Origin: Flavobacteriales bacterium
Lineage (GTDB): Bacteria > Bacteroidota > Bacteroidia > Flavobacteriales_F > PHOS-HE28
NCBI GenBank assembly: GCA_016788485.1
Contig: JAEUSV010000034.1
Location: 1-42,528 of the forward strand
DNA length: 42,528 nucleotides
Direction of reading: 5' to 3'
The notes below the pieces were generated by a model. That model saw nothing but the letters and a program-made list of their open reading frames with translations, ran no database searches and was not told where the DNA came from. The position numbers and the translations under genes are program-made. Shown here piece by piece: positions 20,895-30,546 of this stretch (position 1 is its first letter; each line of letters starts with the position of its first letter).

Positions 20895-23800
20895 TCACGG
20901 GCGCACAACGGCGCGCTGCAGGAGGCGTTCGCCGACGGTGAGCCGCACCACATACACGCCGGCGGCCATGGAGCGCAGGTCGATCCGGCGCCCTGTGGCC
21001 TCGAGCTGTCGCTGGGCCAGCACGGAGCGGCCCGTGATGTCGACCACCTCCATGCGCGCATCGCGGACGTCGAGGTCGTTCAACACCACGAGGAAGCCGC
21101 CTTCCGCATCGGTGGGGTGCACGATGAACGATGGGACCTTCGAGGCCTCTGTGATGCCGGTGGCGGTGGTGATCCCGATGTCGTCCAGAGCAAGGTCGCT
21201 CAATGAGCTCGGCCCGGTGATGCCACGGAAGCGTGGCGTGATCACCATGCCCGCGTAGGCACCAAGGTCCACGGTGCCCTGGATCCACTGGTCGCCCTGG
21301 TCGCCGCTGACCACGGGCGCCACATCGCTGAGCGTGTTGCCGTTGGCGATCAGGTCCACATGCAGTTCGCCCTGGCCGGCGCCTTCCATGTGGTACCAGA
21401 ACACCAGCATCTGCGCAGGTTGCGAGGGGAGGGCCACGCAGGGGCCGAAGAGGTCCGCCTGCCGCTGCGAGCAGTTGCCCGAGGATTCGAGGTAGAAGTA
21501 GCGACCGATGTCGTTGCCCAGCGTGTGGTCCACTGCGGGGCCTGTGTTCGAGGTGGGCGTGCCCGCCGTGTCCACGCGCCAGTCGATGTCGTCGTCGATG
21601 CCGTTGCGCCCGTTGAACAGCAGGCCGAGGTCGTCACAGGCCAGGTCGCACTGGGCGCTCGTGGAGCAGGGCGTGAGGCCTTCGCCGTTCTCGCTGAAGG
21701 GCAGGTTCCATTGCTGTCCGCTGGAGAGCACGGAACGCACCAGCGTGTCGTTCGGCGGGAACGATTCGTTCTGCGCGGTGGCCCACACCTCCAGGCTGTT
21801 CTCCATGCCCTGCTGCAGGCCGCCGAGCGTGGAGGGGAAGGTGTAGGTGAAGCTGTCGCCGGGCGCCAAGGGCTGGCTGAGTGGCACCACGATCGCATTG
21901 CCCCCGTTCAGGCGATGCCCGAGCACCATGTCCTGCACCGGGTCGATGCCCACATTGCGCACGCGTACCACCACCTCCGGGTCGGGCTGGCATTGCAGCA
22001 CGAGCGAGGCCGGCGAGAGCACGGCGGTGATCATCAGGTCGCGCTGCGCCTGGCAGGCCACCAGCTGTTGCGGCCGCGCCAGGGCGAGCGAACGGCGCGA
22101 GCGCTGCCCATCGGCGAACACGGCCGTCACGGCGAACCAGTCGCTGTGCACAGGCTGCAGGCCGTGGAACACGTGGTCCGTGGTGGTGGTGAAGCCCACG
22201 CTGTCCATGTACTGCGTGCCAAGCTTGTGCAGGATGTAGCCGGTGGCCAATGGAACGGGCGTCCATGCGAGCCCCATGCTGTCCGCACAGTTGAAGGTGA
22301 CGTTGAGCCCCTGCGGGAAAGGCAGGATGGCGAAAGGGCCGCTCTGGTCCGTGAAGCCATCGCGTTCCACGCGCACGAAGGCGTGGAACACCGGGTTGGA
22401 ACCGGTGATGAGGTCGTAGTAGAGGCGATCGGCGGCAAGTGGTGGCAGGCTGCTCCAAGTGGCGCCGCTGTCGACGCTCAGGGCGATGTTGAACGATGTG
22501 GTGCCGCGCGTGGCCTCCCAGCGCATGCGGTGACCGCCGTTGGTGGTGAGCACATCGCCCGCAAGGGGGTAGGTGATCGCCGGTGGTGCGTAGCGGAAGT
22601 CGTACACGATCCAGCAGGCCTGGGGCCCCAGAGGGATGTCCGTGCCATCCACCGTGATGGTCCATGGTCCGGGCGTGGGTTGGAGCACGCGCACCTGTTC
22701 CGCATTGTTCAGGTGGTCCTCGCCAGGAGAGGCGGGGGTGGCGAGCACGGCGGGATCGGGCGTGTTCGCGATCTCCCACGGGCGGTGCAATGTGTTCGAC
22801 GGATCGAAGGCCTGGAGGTCGAGGTCGTTCACGAGCACCACTGGACTTTGCAAGGCGGCCTCGGGGTCGGTCCAGTACAGCATGAAGCGCACTTCGGTCA
22901 CGCCGGGGGGCACATCGATCACGTGCTGCAGCTGCTGGCCTTGGTCGACGGCATCGGGAATGAAACGTGCCTCGCTCATGGCCTGCCAGGCGCGCGCGGC
23001 GTTGAGCCTTCCCCAGCCGTACACGTGGTCGGGGCCGGTGGCGCCGAGGTCGTCGGCGGTGTTCAGCACCAGCGCCTTGATGAGGCCGCTGGAGGGGTCG
23101 CTGCCGTGGATGTCGCGCCAGCCTTCGTAGAGCACGGCCAGGGAACCGGCCACACCCGGTGCTGCGGCGGAGGTGCCACCGCCCGCGCTGTAGCTGTTGC
23201 CGGGGTCGGTGCTGGTCTGCCCCTGTCCGTAGGCGCTGATGTCGGGCTTGAGGCGCCCGTCCTCGGTGGGCCCGCGGCTGCTGCTGCTCACCACCATCTC
23301 ATTGTCGGTGAGGTTGGCCACGGCGATGCAGTTCTTCGCGATCTTGTGTCCGCCGGTGATGTTGCCCCAACCCGCCCCGGCGCCGTACCCGCAGTCTGAA
23401 TTGCCCTCGTTCCCGGCGGAGAACACCTGCACGATCGCGGGGTTGTCGTGGATCTCCTGGTCGACCTTGCGCGTGATCGTGGTGTAACCGGCGTTGCAGC
23501 CATCGCTGTACGAGCTGTTGAAGATCACGGCGCCTTCATCCTGGTACAGGTCGATGGTGCTGGGCAGGTTGCCCTGGTATTGCTCCACGATGATGCGCGC
23601 ACCCGGAGCCATGCCCACCGTGGTGGGGTCGAGGTTGCCCGCTCCGCCCACGATGCCGGCGACCATGTCGCCGTGGTCGCCGATGGGGTCCTGCGCCACA
23701 TCGGTCTGCAGCGTGCGTCCTGTGAAGTCGATGTGCGGTCCCACCAGCCCGTCGTCGTTCACCACCACCGTCACGCCATCGCCGCTGAGCAACCCGGGTG

Positions 23801-24455
23801 AACCGGGCATGCCACCGATGGGGTTCACCCGGTGAAAGGTGACACCGCGCAGGTCCTCGGGTTCGCCGGCGGGGGCGGCAGGAGCCACCCATTGTACGCG
23901 CGGGTCAGCGAGCAGGGCCTGCAGGTCTCCGATGCGGATGCGCCCTTCGATCGCGCCTTGGTCATCGAGCAGGCGGGTTACGGTCAGCATTGCGCCTCCC
24001 AGGGCCTGGTCGCCGAGGTCCGGCCAGGGCACCACGGTCACCGCGGCCCAGGCATCGGACGATGCGGACGCGATGTCCTTGGCAAGCGCCGGCGAGAGCT
24101 TGTGTGCCGGCAGGGGACGCTGCACGCCCGAAAGCCCCGCTTCATGGAGCACGGTGAGCTCGGCAGCGGCAGGCACCGAAGCGGTCCATCCATGCGGACG
24201 CAAGGGGTCGAGCAGGCGGATGCCGGTGTGTGCGATGCGGGCGCGCTCCCCGCTGGTGAGCGTGTGGTCGAACGCCAGGTAGCGATGGACGCGGATCGCC
24301 GCACCTTCCTCCGGGGCGGGCCGAAGCACGTCGCCGCACGCAGGGCAGGGCACCAGGTCCAGCGGCCCGGTGCGGAGCTGCAGTTGCGGGGCGTTCACCC
24401 CTTGGGCGTGGCAGAGCGCGGCCGCGAAGGCCAGCGGAAGAAAGCTCAGGCGCAT
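20895..24455 (-). CDS. Subtilisin-like S8 serine peptidase with T9SS sorting domain
   Basis: A 1186-residue secreted protease. The signal peptide is MRLSFLPLAFAAALCHAQ, which sets the ATG at 24455; the frame upstream has no homology. The catalytic triad is Asp near 233 (VVVNDDG), His261 (GDHGDMVAG) and Ser429 (GGGTSAAAP), with the oxyanion Asn in FNSSYSDG. Downstream come a jelly-roll P-domain-like region (TEVRFMLYWTDPEAAL), a fibronectin-III-like part (LGLAWTPVPLATGYILHKL), a CARDB-like segment, a MAM/cleaved-adhesin-like lectin region (PFSENGEGLTPCST to LALDDIGI) and a T9SS type A domain (VVDITGRSVLAQRQL, then AAGVYVVRLTVGE). It probably degrades extracellular protein. GATCTTCG five bases before the ATG is a weak promoter candidate. 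Confidence 0.94.
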   Translation of the reverse strand: MRLSFLPLAFAAALCHAQGVNAPQLQLRTGPLDLVPCPACGDVLRPAPEEGAAIRVHRYLAFDHTLTSGERARIAHTGIRLLDPLRPHGWTASVPAAAELTVLHEAGLSGVQRPLPAHKLSPALAKDIASASSDAWAAVTVVPWPDLGDQALGGAMLTVTRLLDDQGAIEGRIRIGDLQALLADPRVQWVAPAAPAGEPEDLRGVTFHRVNPIGGMPGSPGLLSGDGVTVVVNDDGLVGPHIDFTGRTLQTDVAQDPIGDHGDMVAGIVGGAGNLDPTTVGMAPGARIIVEQYQGNLPSTIDLYQDEGAVIFNSSYSDGCNAGYTTITRKVDQEIHDNPAIVQVFSAGNEGNSDCGYGAGAGWGNITGGHKIAKNCIAVANLTDNEMVVSSSSRGPTEDGRLKPDISAYGQGQTSTDPGNSYSAGGGTSAAAPGVAGSLAVLYEGWRDIHGSDPSSGLIKALVLNTADDLGATGPDHVYGWGRLNAARAWQAMSEARFIPDAVDQGQQLQHVIDVPPGVTEVRFMLYWTDPEAALQSPVVLVNDLDLQAFDPSNTLHRPWEIANTPDPAVLATPASPGEDHLNNAEQVRVLQPTPGPWTITVDGTDIPLGPQACWIVYDFRYAPPAITYPLAGDVLTTNGGHRMRWEATRGTTSFNIALSVDSGATWSSLPPLAADRLYYDLITGSNPVFHAFVRVERDGFTDQSGPFAILPFPQGLNVTFNCADSMGLAWTPVPLATGYILHKLGTQYMDSVGFTTTTDHVFHGLQPVHSDWFAVTAVFADGQRSRRSLALARPQQLVACQAQRDLMITAVLSPASLVLQCQPDPEVVVRVRNVGIDPVQDMVLGHRLNGGNAIVVPLSQPLAPGDSFTYTFPSTLGGLQQGMENSLEVWATAQNESFPPNDTLVRSVLSSGQQWNLPFSENGEGLTPCSTSAQCDLACDDLGLLFNGRNGIDDDIDWRVDTAGTPTSNTGPAVDHTLGNDIGRYFYLESSGNCSQRQADLFGPCVALPSQPAQMLVFWYHMEGAGQGELHVDLIANGNTLSDVAPVVSGDQGDQWIQGTVDLGAYAGMVITPRFRGITGPSSLSDLALDDIGITTATGITEASKVPSFIVHPTDAEGGFLVVLNDLDVRDARMEVVDITGRSVLAQRQLEATGRRIDLRSMAAGVYVVRLTVGERLLQRAVVRP

Positions 24456-24547
24456 GGGGCCGAAGATCGGGGAAGCGGTCATGCGAAGGGCGGAACGAAG
24501 GCACGGAAGGGGCATCACCCTTGTAACCCCGCCGCCCCCCGGCGTGT

Positions 24548-24916
24548 TCACTCCAAGCCTCTGAACCGGTCGATGTCGCGGCGGTCGCGCTTGGTGGGGC
24601 GGCCTTCCCCGGCGGGCCTGCTTTCAGCCTGCACCTTGCGTGCGAGCTCCAGCTTCTCCAGGTCCTCCCAAGGGGTCGTTTCCTCCAAGTGGTCGGCTAC
24701 GAGCTTGGCGCCCATGCGCGAGGCGGGCACGGCCTTCACCTGGAAACGCCGCCAGATGGGAGGCACACGCACCGCCAGCCGATCGCCCGCCTTCACTTCG
24801 ACGGAGGGCTTGGCGGGCCGTTCGTTCACCTCCACGCGCCCTTTCAGGCAGGCCTCGGCGGCCAGGGCGCGGGTCTTGTGCAGGCGCACGCACCAGAGGA
24901 ACTTGTCGATGCGCAT
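24548..24916 (-). CDS. S4-domain RNA-binding protein (Hsp15-like)
   Basis: A 122-residue basic protein opening with an S4 domain (MRIDKFLWCVRLHKTRALAAEACLKGRVEVNERPAKPSVEVKAGDRLAV). A linker and a very basic C-terminus (RPTKRDRRDIDRFRGLE) follow. This matches the heat-shock protein 15 / YlmH-like small S4 family, which binds stalled or free 50S subunits in E. coli. ATG 24916 starts the S4 domain directly. The gene is downstream of tRNA-Arg on the same strand, separated by a hairpin. Confidence 0.93.
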   Translation of the reverse strand: MRIDKFLWCVRLHKTRALAAEACLKGRVEVNERPAKPSVEVKAGDRLAVRVPPIWRRFQVKAVPASRMGAKLVADHLEETTPWEDLEKLELARKVQAESRPAGEGRPTKRDRRDIDRFRGLE

Positions 24917-24929
24917 GGCGTGAAATGCG

Positions 24930-24955
24930 AAGCGCCTTCGGGAAGGAAGGCGCTT
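24930..24955 (-). terminator. Hairpin after tRNA-Arg
   Basis: A perfect 10-bp stem (AAGCGCCTTC/GAAGGCGCTT) with a 6-base loop, 6 bases past the encoded CCA on the minus strand. The tail is TTCGCATTTC, a poor U tract, so some read-through into the S4 gene is likely. Confidence 0.6.
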
Positions 24956-24961
24956 GCTCGT

Positions 24962-25038
24962 TGGTGACCCCGGCAGGACTCGAACCTGCAACCAACAGAA
25001 CCGGAATCTGTCATTCTATCCAATTGAACTACGGGGCC
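24962..25038 (-). tRNA. tRNA-Arg (anticodon CCG)
   Basis: A cloverleaf on the minus strand. The acceptor GGCCCCG pairs with CGGGGTC (one G-T wobble), followed by TA at positions 8-9. The D arm is GTTC/GAAT and the anticodon stem ACAGA/TCTGT closes loop TTCCGGT with anticodon CCG. The T arm is GCAGG/CCTGC with loop TTCGAAT. The discriminator is A and CCA is encoded (24964-24962). Confidence 0.97.
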
Positions 25039-25046
25039 GGCGGGCG

Positions 25047-25054
25047 CAAAGATA
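25047..25054 (-). promoter_or_regulatory. -7 box (TATCTTTG) for tRNA-Arg
   Basis: An exact TAnnTTTG match, 8 bases before the mature 5' end, the same geometry as for tRNA-Pro. Confidence 0.65.
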
Positions 25055-25066
25055 GCTGCGCGTGGT

Positions 25067-25969
25067 CTACTGGCGGAGCCTTGCGGCGTTGCGGCGCGCC
25101 ATCACCACTTCGCCCAAGGTGCGAAGCTGACGACCGAGGTGCACGCCGCTGTCCAGCGGCACCCACGCACGGGCCTGTGCGTCGAGGGCGATGAGCGCGG
25201 CCGTGTCCGGTGCCAGCTCGGCGATGGTGGTGCCGAGCGTCATGGTGCCTGCGGTGCGGCCGGTGGTGCGGGCGACCCACGCGATCACCTCGCCGCGGGT
25301 GCCAGCGGTGGCATCGGGTGGTCCCTGCCGCACCAGGTCGCCGGAGGGACCGTCCGCGCCAGGCTCGCGACGCTGGCGGATGCGAAGGGTGTCGCCGAGG
25401 TGAGCGTAGTAGAGCCGTTGGCCGATGGCGGGCCAGCTGAGCTCGACGGTTCCGCGGCTGTCCACGCCCCATGTCCCATCCTGCTCGATGGGGGCGCGCT
25501 GGTCGGGCATGTCGACGAGCATCAAGGCCTCGCCGTTCGCGAAGAGGTCCACCGACACCGATCGGTCGCCGCGGTGGTCGGGGATCCAATAGGCATAGCG
25601 CCCCACGAGCGCGGGCACGGGCAGCGGGGGGCAGTTGCGCGTGGCGTCCAGGTGCCGGAACCGGTCGATGGGCAGGGAGGTGCGCCCGGCGAGGGACCGC
25701 ACCCCGCTCGAGAGCCAGGCCATCATGCGCTGCCCCGTTTCGATCGCCTGGCCTTCATAGGCCGGGCGCAGGGAATCGACCCCGGGACCCTCCAGGGGCA
25801 GTTCCGTGGTATCGCCGCAGGGCCGGAACCGGAAGCTCCCTTCGTGCAAGCGCACTTCGCCGCTCCAGGTGGTATCGGTGGTGGTGGCGGTCCGCTCCCC
25901 TGGAACGGGGCCGTTGCAGGCGACCAGCCCGAGCAGGGATGCGGCGGTCAGGAGGAGCAGTGGGCGCAT
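25067..25969 (-). CDS. Hypothetical lipoprotein
   Basis: A 300-residue protein with lipobox LLGLVAC (Cys18). The first ~90 mature residues (WSGEVRLHEGSFRFRPCGDTTEL) resemble small NlpE/COG3650-type envelope domains but I cannot assign a family firmly. The middle (AYWIPDHRGDRSVSVDLFANGEALMLVDMPDQRAPIEQDGTWGV, then RGTVELSWPAIGQRLYYAHLGDTL) reads like a META/NlpE-type beta barrel describing dose-like response to input, with no catalytic motif. ATG 25969 is set by the signal peptide and a TAAGTTCG box 6 bases upstream. It is divergent from typA. Confidence 0.8.
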   Translation of the reverse strand: MRPLLLLTAASLLGLVACNGPVPGERTATTTDTTWSGEVRLHEGSFRFRPCGDTTELPLEGPGVDSLRPAYEGQAIETGQRMMAWLSSGVRSLAGRTSLPIDRFRHLDATRNCPPLPVPALVGRYAYWIPDHRGDRSVSVDLFANGEALMLVDMPDQRAPIEQDGTWGVDSRGTVELSWPAIGQRLYYAHLGDTLRIRQRREPGADGPSGDLVRQGPPDATAGTRGEVIAWVARTTGRTAGTMTLGTTIAELAPDTAALIALDAQARAWVPLDSGVHLGRQLRTLGEVVMARRNAARLRQ

Positions 25970-25975
25970 GGCGCG

Positions 25976-25983
25976 CGAACTTA
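25976..25983 (-). promoter_or_regulatory. -7-like box (TAAGTTCG) with near-zero leader
   Basis: It matches TAnnTTTG with one T-to-C change and ends 6 bases before ATG 25969, so the transcript would begin about at the start codon. Confidence 0.45.
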
Positions 25984-26028
25984 ATGACGGGGATGGGTGC
26001 CACCGGTCGCGCGCGCGGATGAAAGCCG

Positions 26029-26036
26029 TACCTTTG
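26029..26036 (+). promoter_or_regulatory. -7 box (TACCTTTG) for typA
   Basis: An exact TAnnTTTG match, 24 bases before ATG 26061. Confidence 0.6.
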
Positions 26037-26060
26037 CGGGCCTTTTTCACGGCCCTCCGC

Positions 26061-27878
<1,818 letters not shown>

Positions 27879-27896
27879 TCGAACCTCCTTCGTGTT

Positions 27897-27954
27897 GGTG
27901 TGTACCGGTGGTTGAATCCGGTCCTGCTTCGGCAGGCCATCAACCCCACACACC
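27897..27954 (+). promoter_or_regulatory. Long structured leader hairpin before the toroid gene
   Basis: Nested complementary blocks lie here in order: GGTGTGT (27897) with ACACACC (27948), GGTTGA (27910) with TCAACC (27940), and CCTGC (27923) with GCAGG (27932) around a TTCG tetraloop. The structure ends on the base before ATG 27955. It could be the typA terminator (though no U tract follows), an RNA regulatory element or a translation control hairpin. Confidence 0.5.
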
Positions 27955-29295
27955 ATGAAACGGACCTTCATCATCGCGCTGGCCGTGCTGGCCGCCGGCG
28001 GCATCCTGCTGGTGCTGCCATCGTTCAACGACCGCTCCGCGCACCTGGGGCACCTCTACTGCCCGTTGCCGAGCGACAACGCCGACGATCACAAGGGCTG
28101 TGTGTTCCGCACGGTCTTCGAGGGGGAAGGGCTCGACACCAGCTTCATCCTGCGCACGCTCGACCAGGTGTTCCGCAGCGAGGAGCGTGGGCTGGCCTGG
28201 CTGGTGAAGGCCCAGGCCGCCGACGGCGGGTTCGGGGCCGGCACCCATGCGCGGCAGGACATCATGGACCCGCATGCCGTTCAGAGCGATCCCGCCACCA
28301 CGGCGATGGTGGGGATGGCCCTGCTTCGCATGGGCAACACGCCCGACAAGGGTGCCTACAGCAACGTGCTGAACCGGCTCACGGACAACCTGCTCATCAC
28401 CGTGGAGCAGGCGGACAACGCGTCCACGAACATCACCAAGCTGCAGGGCACGCAGATCCAGGCCAAGCTGGGCCAGAACATCGATGTGGCGCTCACCGCG
28501 CAATTCCTCAGCAACCTCATGGGCCGCATGCCCTGTTCGCATCCGAAGCACGACCGCTGGCTCAACTCGCTCAACAAGTGCGTGGCCATCATCCAGCGCG
28601 CGCAGAACGCCGATGGCAGCGTGCGCGGCGACGGCTGGGCCGGCGTGCTGCAGAGCTCCTTCGCGGCCAGCGCCCTCGAATCGGCGAAGTTCCAGGGCGC
28701 TGCGGTGAACGACTCGGCGCTGCGCAAGGCCCAGGACTACCAGAAGGCCAACTTCGACGTCAACAGCGGCTCCGCGGTCACTGAGCGCGCGGCGGGCATC
28801 ACCCTCTACGCCGTGAGCGGCAGCACGCGCAACAGTGCACGCGAGGCGCGCGAGGCGAAGGACATGCTGGACAAGGCGAAGAAGGAGGGCAAGGTGGCGC
28901 AGAGCGCGCCCGTTTCCGTGGATGCGCTCGAGGACGCCGGGTACACGCGCACCGAGGCGGAGCGCCTCAACACGGCCTACCAGGTCTACAACACGGCCAA
29001 GGTGCAGGCCCAGGCCGACAACGTGATCAGCGGCTTCGGCAACAACGGAGGCGAGGAGTTTCTCAGCTTCCTGCAGACCGGCGAGTCGCTGGTGATCGGG
29101 AAGGACAACGGCTGGCGCGATTGGTACGCGCAGACCAGCGGTCGCCTGGTGAGCATCCAGAACAACGACGGCAGCTGGAACGGCCACCACTGCATCACCA
29201 GCCCCGTGTTCTGCACCGCCACCTCCCTGCTCATCCTCAGCGTGAACAACGACATCGAGCAGCTGCTGGCGCAAGGAGCGGTGAAGTACCGTTGA
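27955..29295 (+). CDS. Secreted alpha/alpha-toroid (prenyltransferase/squalene-oxidase repeat) protein
   Basis: A 446-residue protein with a signal or anchor helix (FIIALAVLAAGGILLVLP). The body has toroid repeats of the terpenoid-cyclase type, each with a Gln/Ala-x-x-DGG/S-x-x turn: KAQAADGGFGAG, RAQNADGSVRGDGWAG and SIQNNDGSWNGHHCITSPVFCTATSLLIL. Cyclase catalytic motifs (DxDD or DCTAE) are absent, so it is probably a binding or structural toroid rather than a cyclase. The ATG is preceded directly by a hairpin and the gene ends before a strong terminator. Confidence 0.8.
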   Translation: MKRTFIIALAVLAAGGILLVLPSFNDRSAHLGHLYCPLPSDNADDHKGCVFRTVFEGEGLDTSFILRTLDQVFRSEERGLAWLVKAQAADGGFGAGTHARQDIMDPHAVQSDPATTAMVGMALLRMGNTPDKGAYSNVLNRLTDNLLITVEQADNASTNITKLQGTQIQAKLGQNIDVALTAQFLSNLMGRMPCSHPKHDRWLNSLNKCVAIIQRAQNADGSVRGDGWAGVLQSSFAASALESAKFQGAAVNDSALRKAQDYQKANFDVNSGSAVTERAAGITLYAVSGSTRNSAREAREAKDMLDKAKKEGKVAQSAPVSVDALEDAGYTRTEAERLNTAYQVYNTAKVQAQADNVISGFGNNGGEEFLSFLQTGESLVIGKDNGWRDWYAQTSGRLVSIQNNDGSWNGHHCITSPVFCTATSLLILSVNNDIEQLLAQGAVKYR

Positions 29296-29346
29296 TCGGC
29301 CTTGTTGGGCGGGCCACCGACCGGATGAACGGTGACCGATGGGAGG

Positions 29347-29383
29347 GGAGGGTCCGGACCTTTGCGTCCGGACCCTCCTTTTT
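29347..29383 (+). terminator. Strong rho-independent terminator
   Basis: A perfect 13-bp stem (29347-29359 with 29366-29378; GGTCCGGAC/GTCCGGACC core) closes a CTTTGC loop and is followed by TTTTT. It starts 51 bases after the toroid gene stop and 10 bases separate it from the next ATG. The loop itself contains CCTTTG, resembling the -7 boxes used in this window. Confidence 0.93.
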
Positions 29384-29392
29384 CGCCCACGT

Positions 29393-30544
29393 ATGATACT
29401 CCTGCTCGTCCTGCTCACGCTCACCGTTCTCATCACGCTCGCGCTCGTGCTGTACTTCCGCCTGGCGCCAAGGATCGGCGGCGATCCCACCGGTGATCGT
29501 CTGGCCCGCATCCGGGCGCTTTCCAACTTCAGGGACGGCAGGCTTCACAACCTGGAGCCCACCGACATGAACATGCCGTTCACCACCATGCTCAAGGTGA
29601 TGTGGACGATGCTCCGCGGTAGCAAGGGGCGTGAACCGGAGCGTGCGATCCCGGTGGTGTCTTTCGATCGCGAGGCCTGGGAGCGCATCCCCGACCACGA
29701 GGTGGGCATCGCGTGGTTCGGTCATTCCTGCGTGCTGCTGAAGATCGACGGCATCACCTTCCTCACCGACCCCGTGTTCGGCGAGCGGGCCAGCACCTTC
29801 ACCTTCGCCGGCCCGAAACGATTCGCGTACACCGAGCACATGCGCGTGAGCATGCTGCCCCCGGTGGACGTGGTGCTGCTCTCGCACGATCACTACGACC
29901 ATCTGTGCTATGAGACCATTTACGGTCTCGTGGTGCTGCGCATGAGCGGTGCGGCGCACGACCGTCCGAATAGGAAGCTGCGCTTCATCACTGCGCTCGG
30001 GGTCGGTGCACACCTGGAGAAGTGGGGCGTTGATCCGGCACGCATCACCGAGCTGGCCTGGTGGCAGCAGGCGGAGGTGGGACCGGTGAAGGTGACGCTC
30101 ACGCCCACGCGGCACTTCACCGGACGCGGACTCACCAACCGCTTCAGCACGCTCTGGGGCGCCTTCGCTCTTCAAGGAGCACGGAAGCGCATCTTCTTCG
30201 GCGCGGACAGCGGCTACACGGCCACCTTCAAGGAGGTCGGTGAGCGCTTCGGGCCCTTCGACCTGGCCCTGCTGGAGTGCGGGGCCTACAGCGAGCATTG
30301 GGCGCAGATCCACATGTTCCCAGAGGAGACCGCGCAGGCCGCGCTGGACCTCAAGGCCCGTGTGCTGATGCCCATCCATTGGGGGAAGTTCGCGCTGGGC
30401 CTGCATCCATGGAAGGAGCCGATCGAGCGGATCCACCAGGTGCCTGAACATGCGCGTCCGCCCTTGCTCACCCCGCGCATCGGCGGGATCCTCGCGGCGA
30501 TCGACCCGGCCCGCAGTGAGCGCTGGTGGGAGCCGCTGGCCTGA
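29393..30544 (+). CDS. MBL-fold hydrolase (NAPE-PLD/UlaG-like)
   Basis: A 383-residue metallo-beta-lactamase-fold enzyme. A hydrophobic N-terminal helix (MILLLVLLTLTVLITLALVLYF) anchors it in the membrane. The metal site is HDHYDH (165-170) after WFGHSCVLLKIDG, with later ligands likely His in TPTRHFTGRG, Asp in FGADSGYTA and His in MPIHWGKF. The GKFALGLHPW ending is typical of the N-acyl-phosphatidylethanolamine phospholipase D-like group. The substrate is not readable; a lipid or lactone ester is plausible. The start lies 9 bases past the upstream terminator. Its stop is 2 bases from the convergent DUF4421 gene. Confidence 0.9.
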   Translation: MILLLVLLTLTVLITLALVLYFRLAPRIGGDPTGDRLARIRALSNFRDGRLHNLEPTDMNMPFTTMLKVMWTMLRGSKGREPERAIPVVSFDREAWERIPDHEVGIAWFGHSCVLLKIDGITFLTDPVFGERASTFTFAGPKRFAYTEHMRVSMLPPVDVVLLSHDHYDHLCYETIYGLVVLRMSGAAHDRPNRKLRFITALGVGAHLEKWGVDPARITELAWWQQAEVGPVKVTLTPTRHFTGRGLTNRFSTLWGAFALQGARKRIFFGADSGYTATFKEVGERFGPFDLALLECGAYSEHWAQIHMFPEETAQAALDLKARVLMPIHWGKFALGLHPWKEPIERIHQVPEHARPPLLTPRIGGILAAIDPARSERWWEPLA

Positions 30545-30546
30545 GC

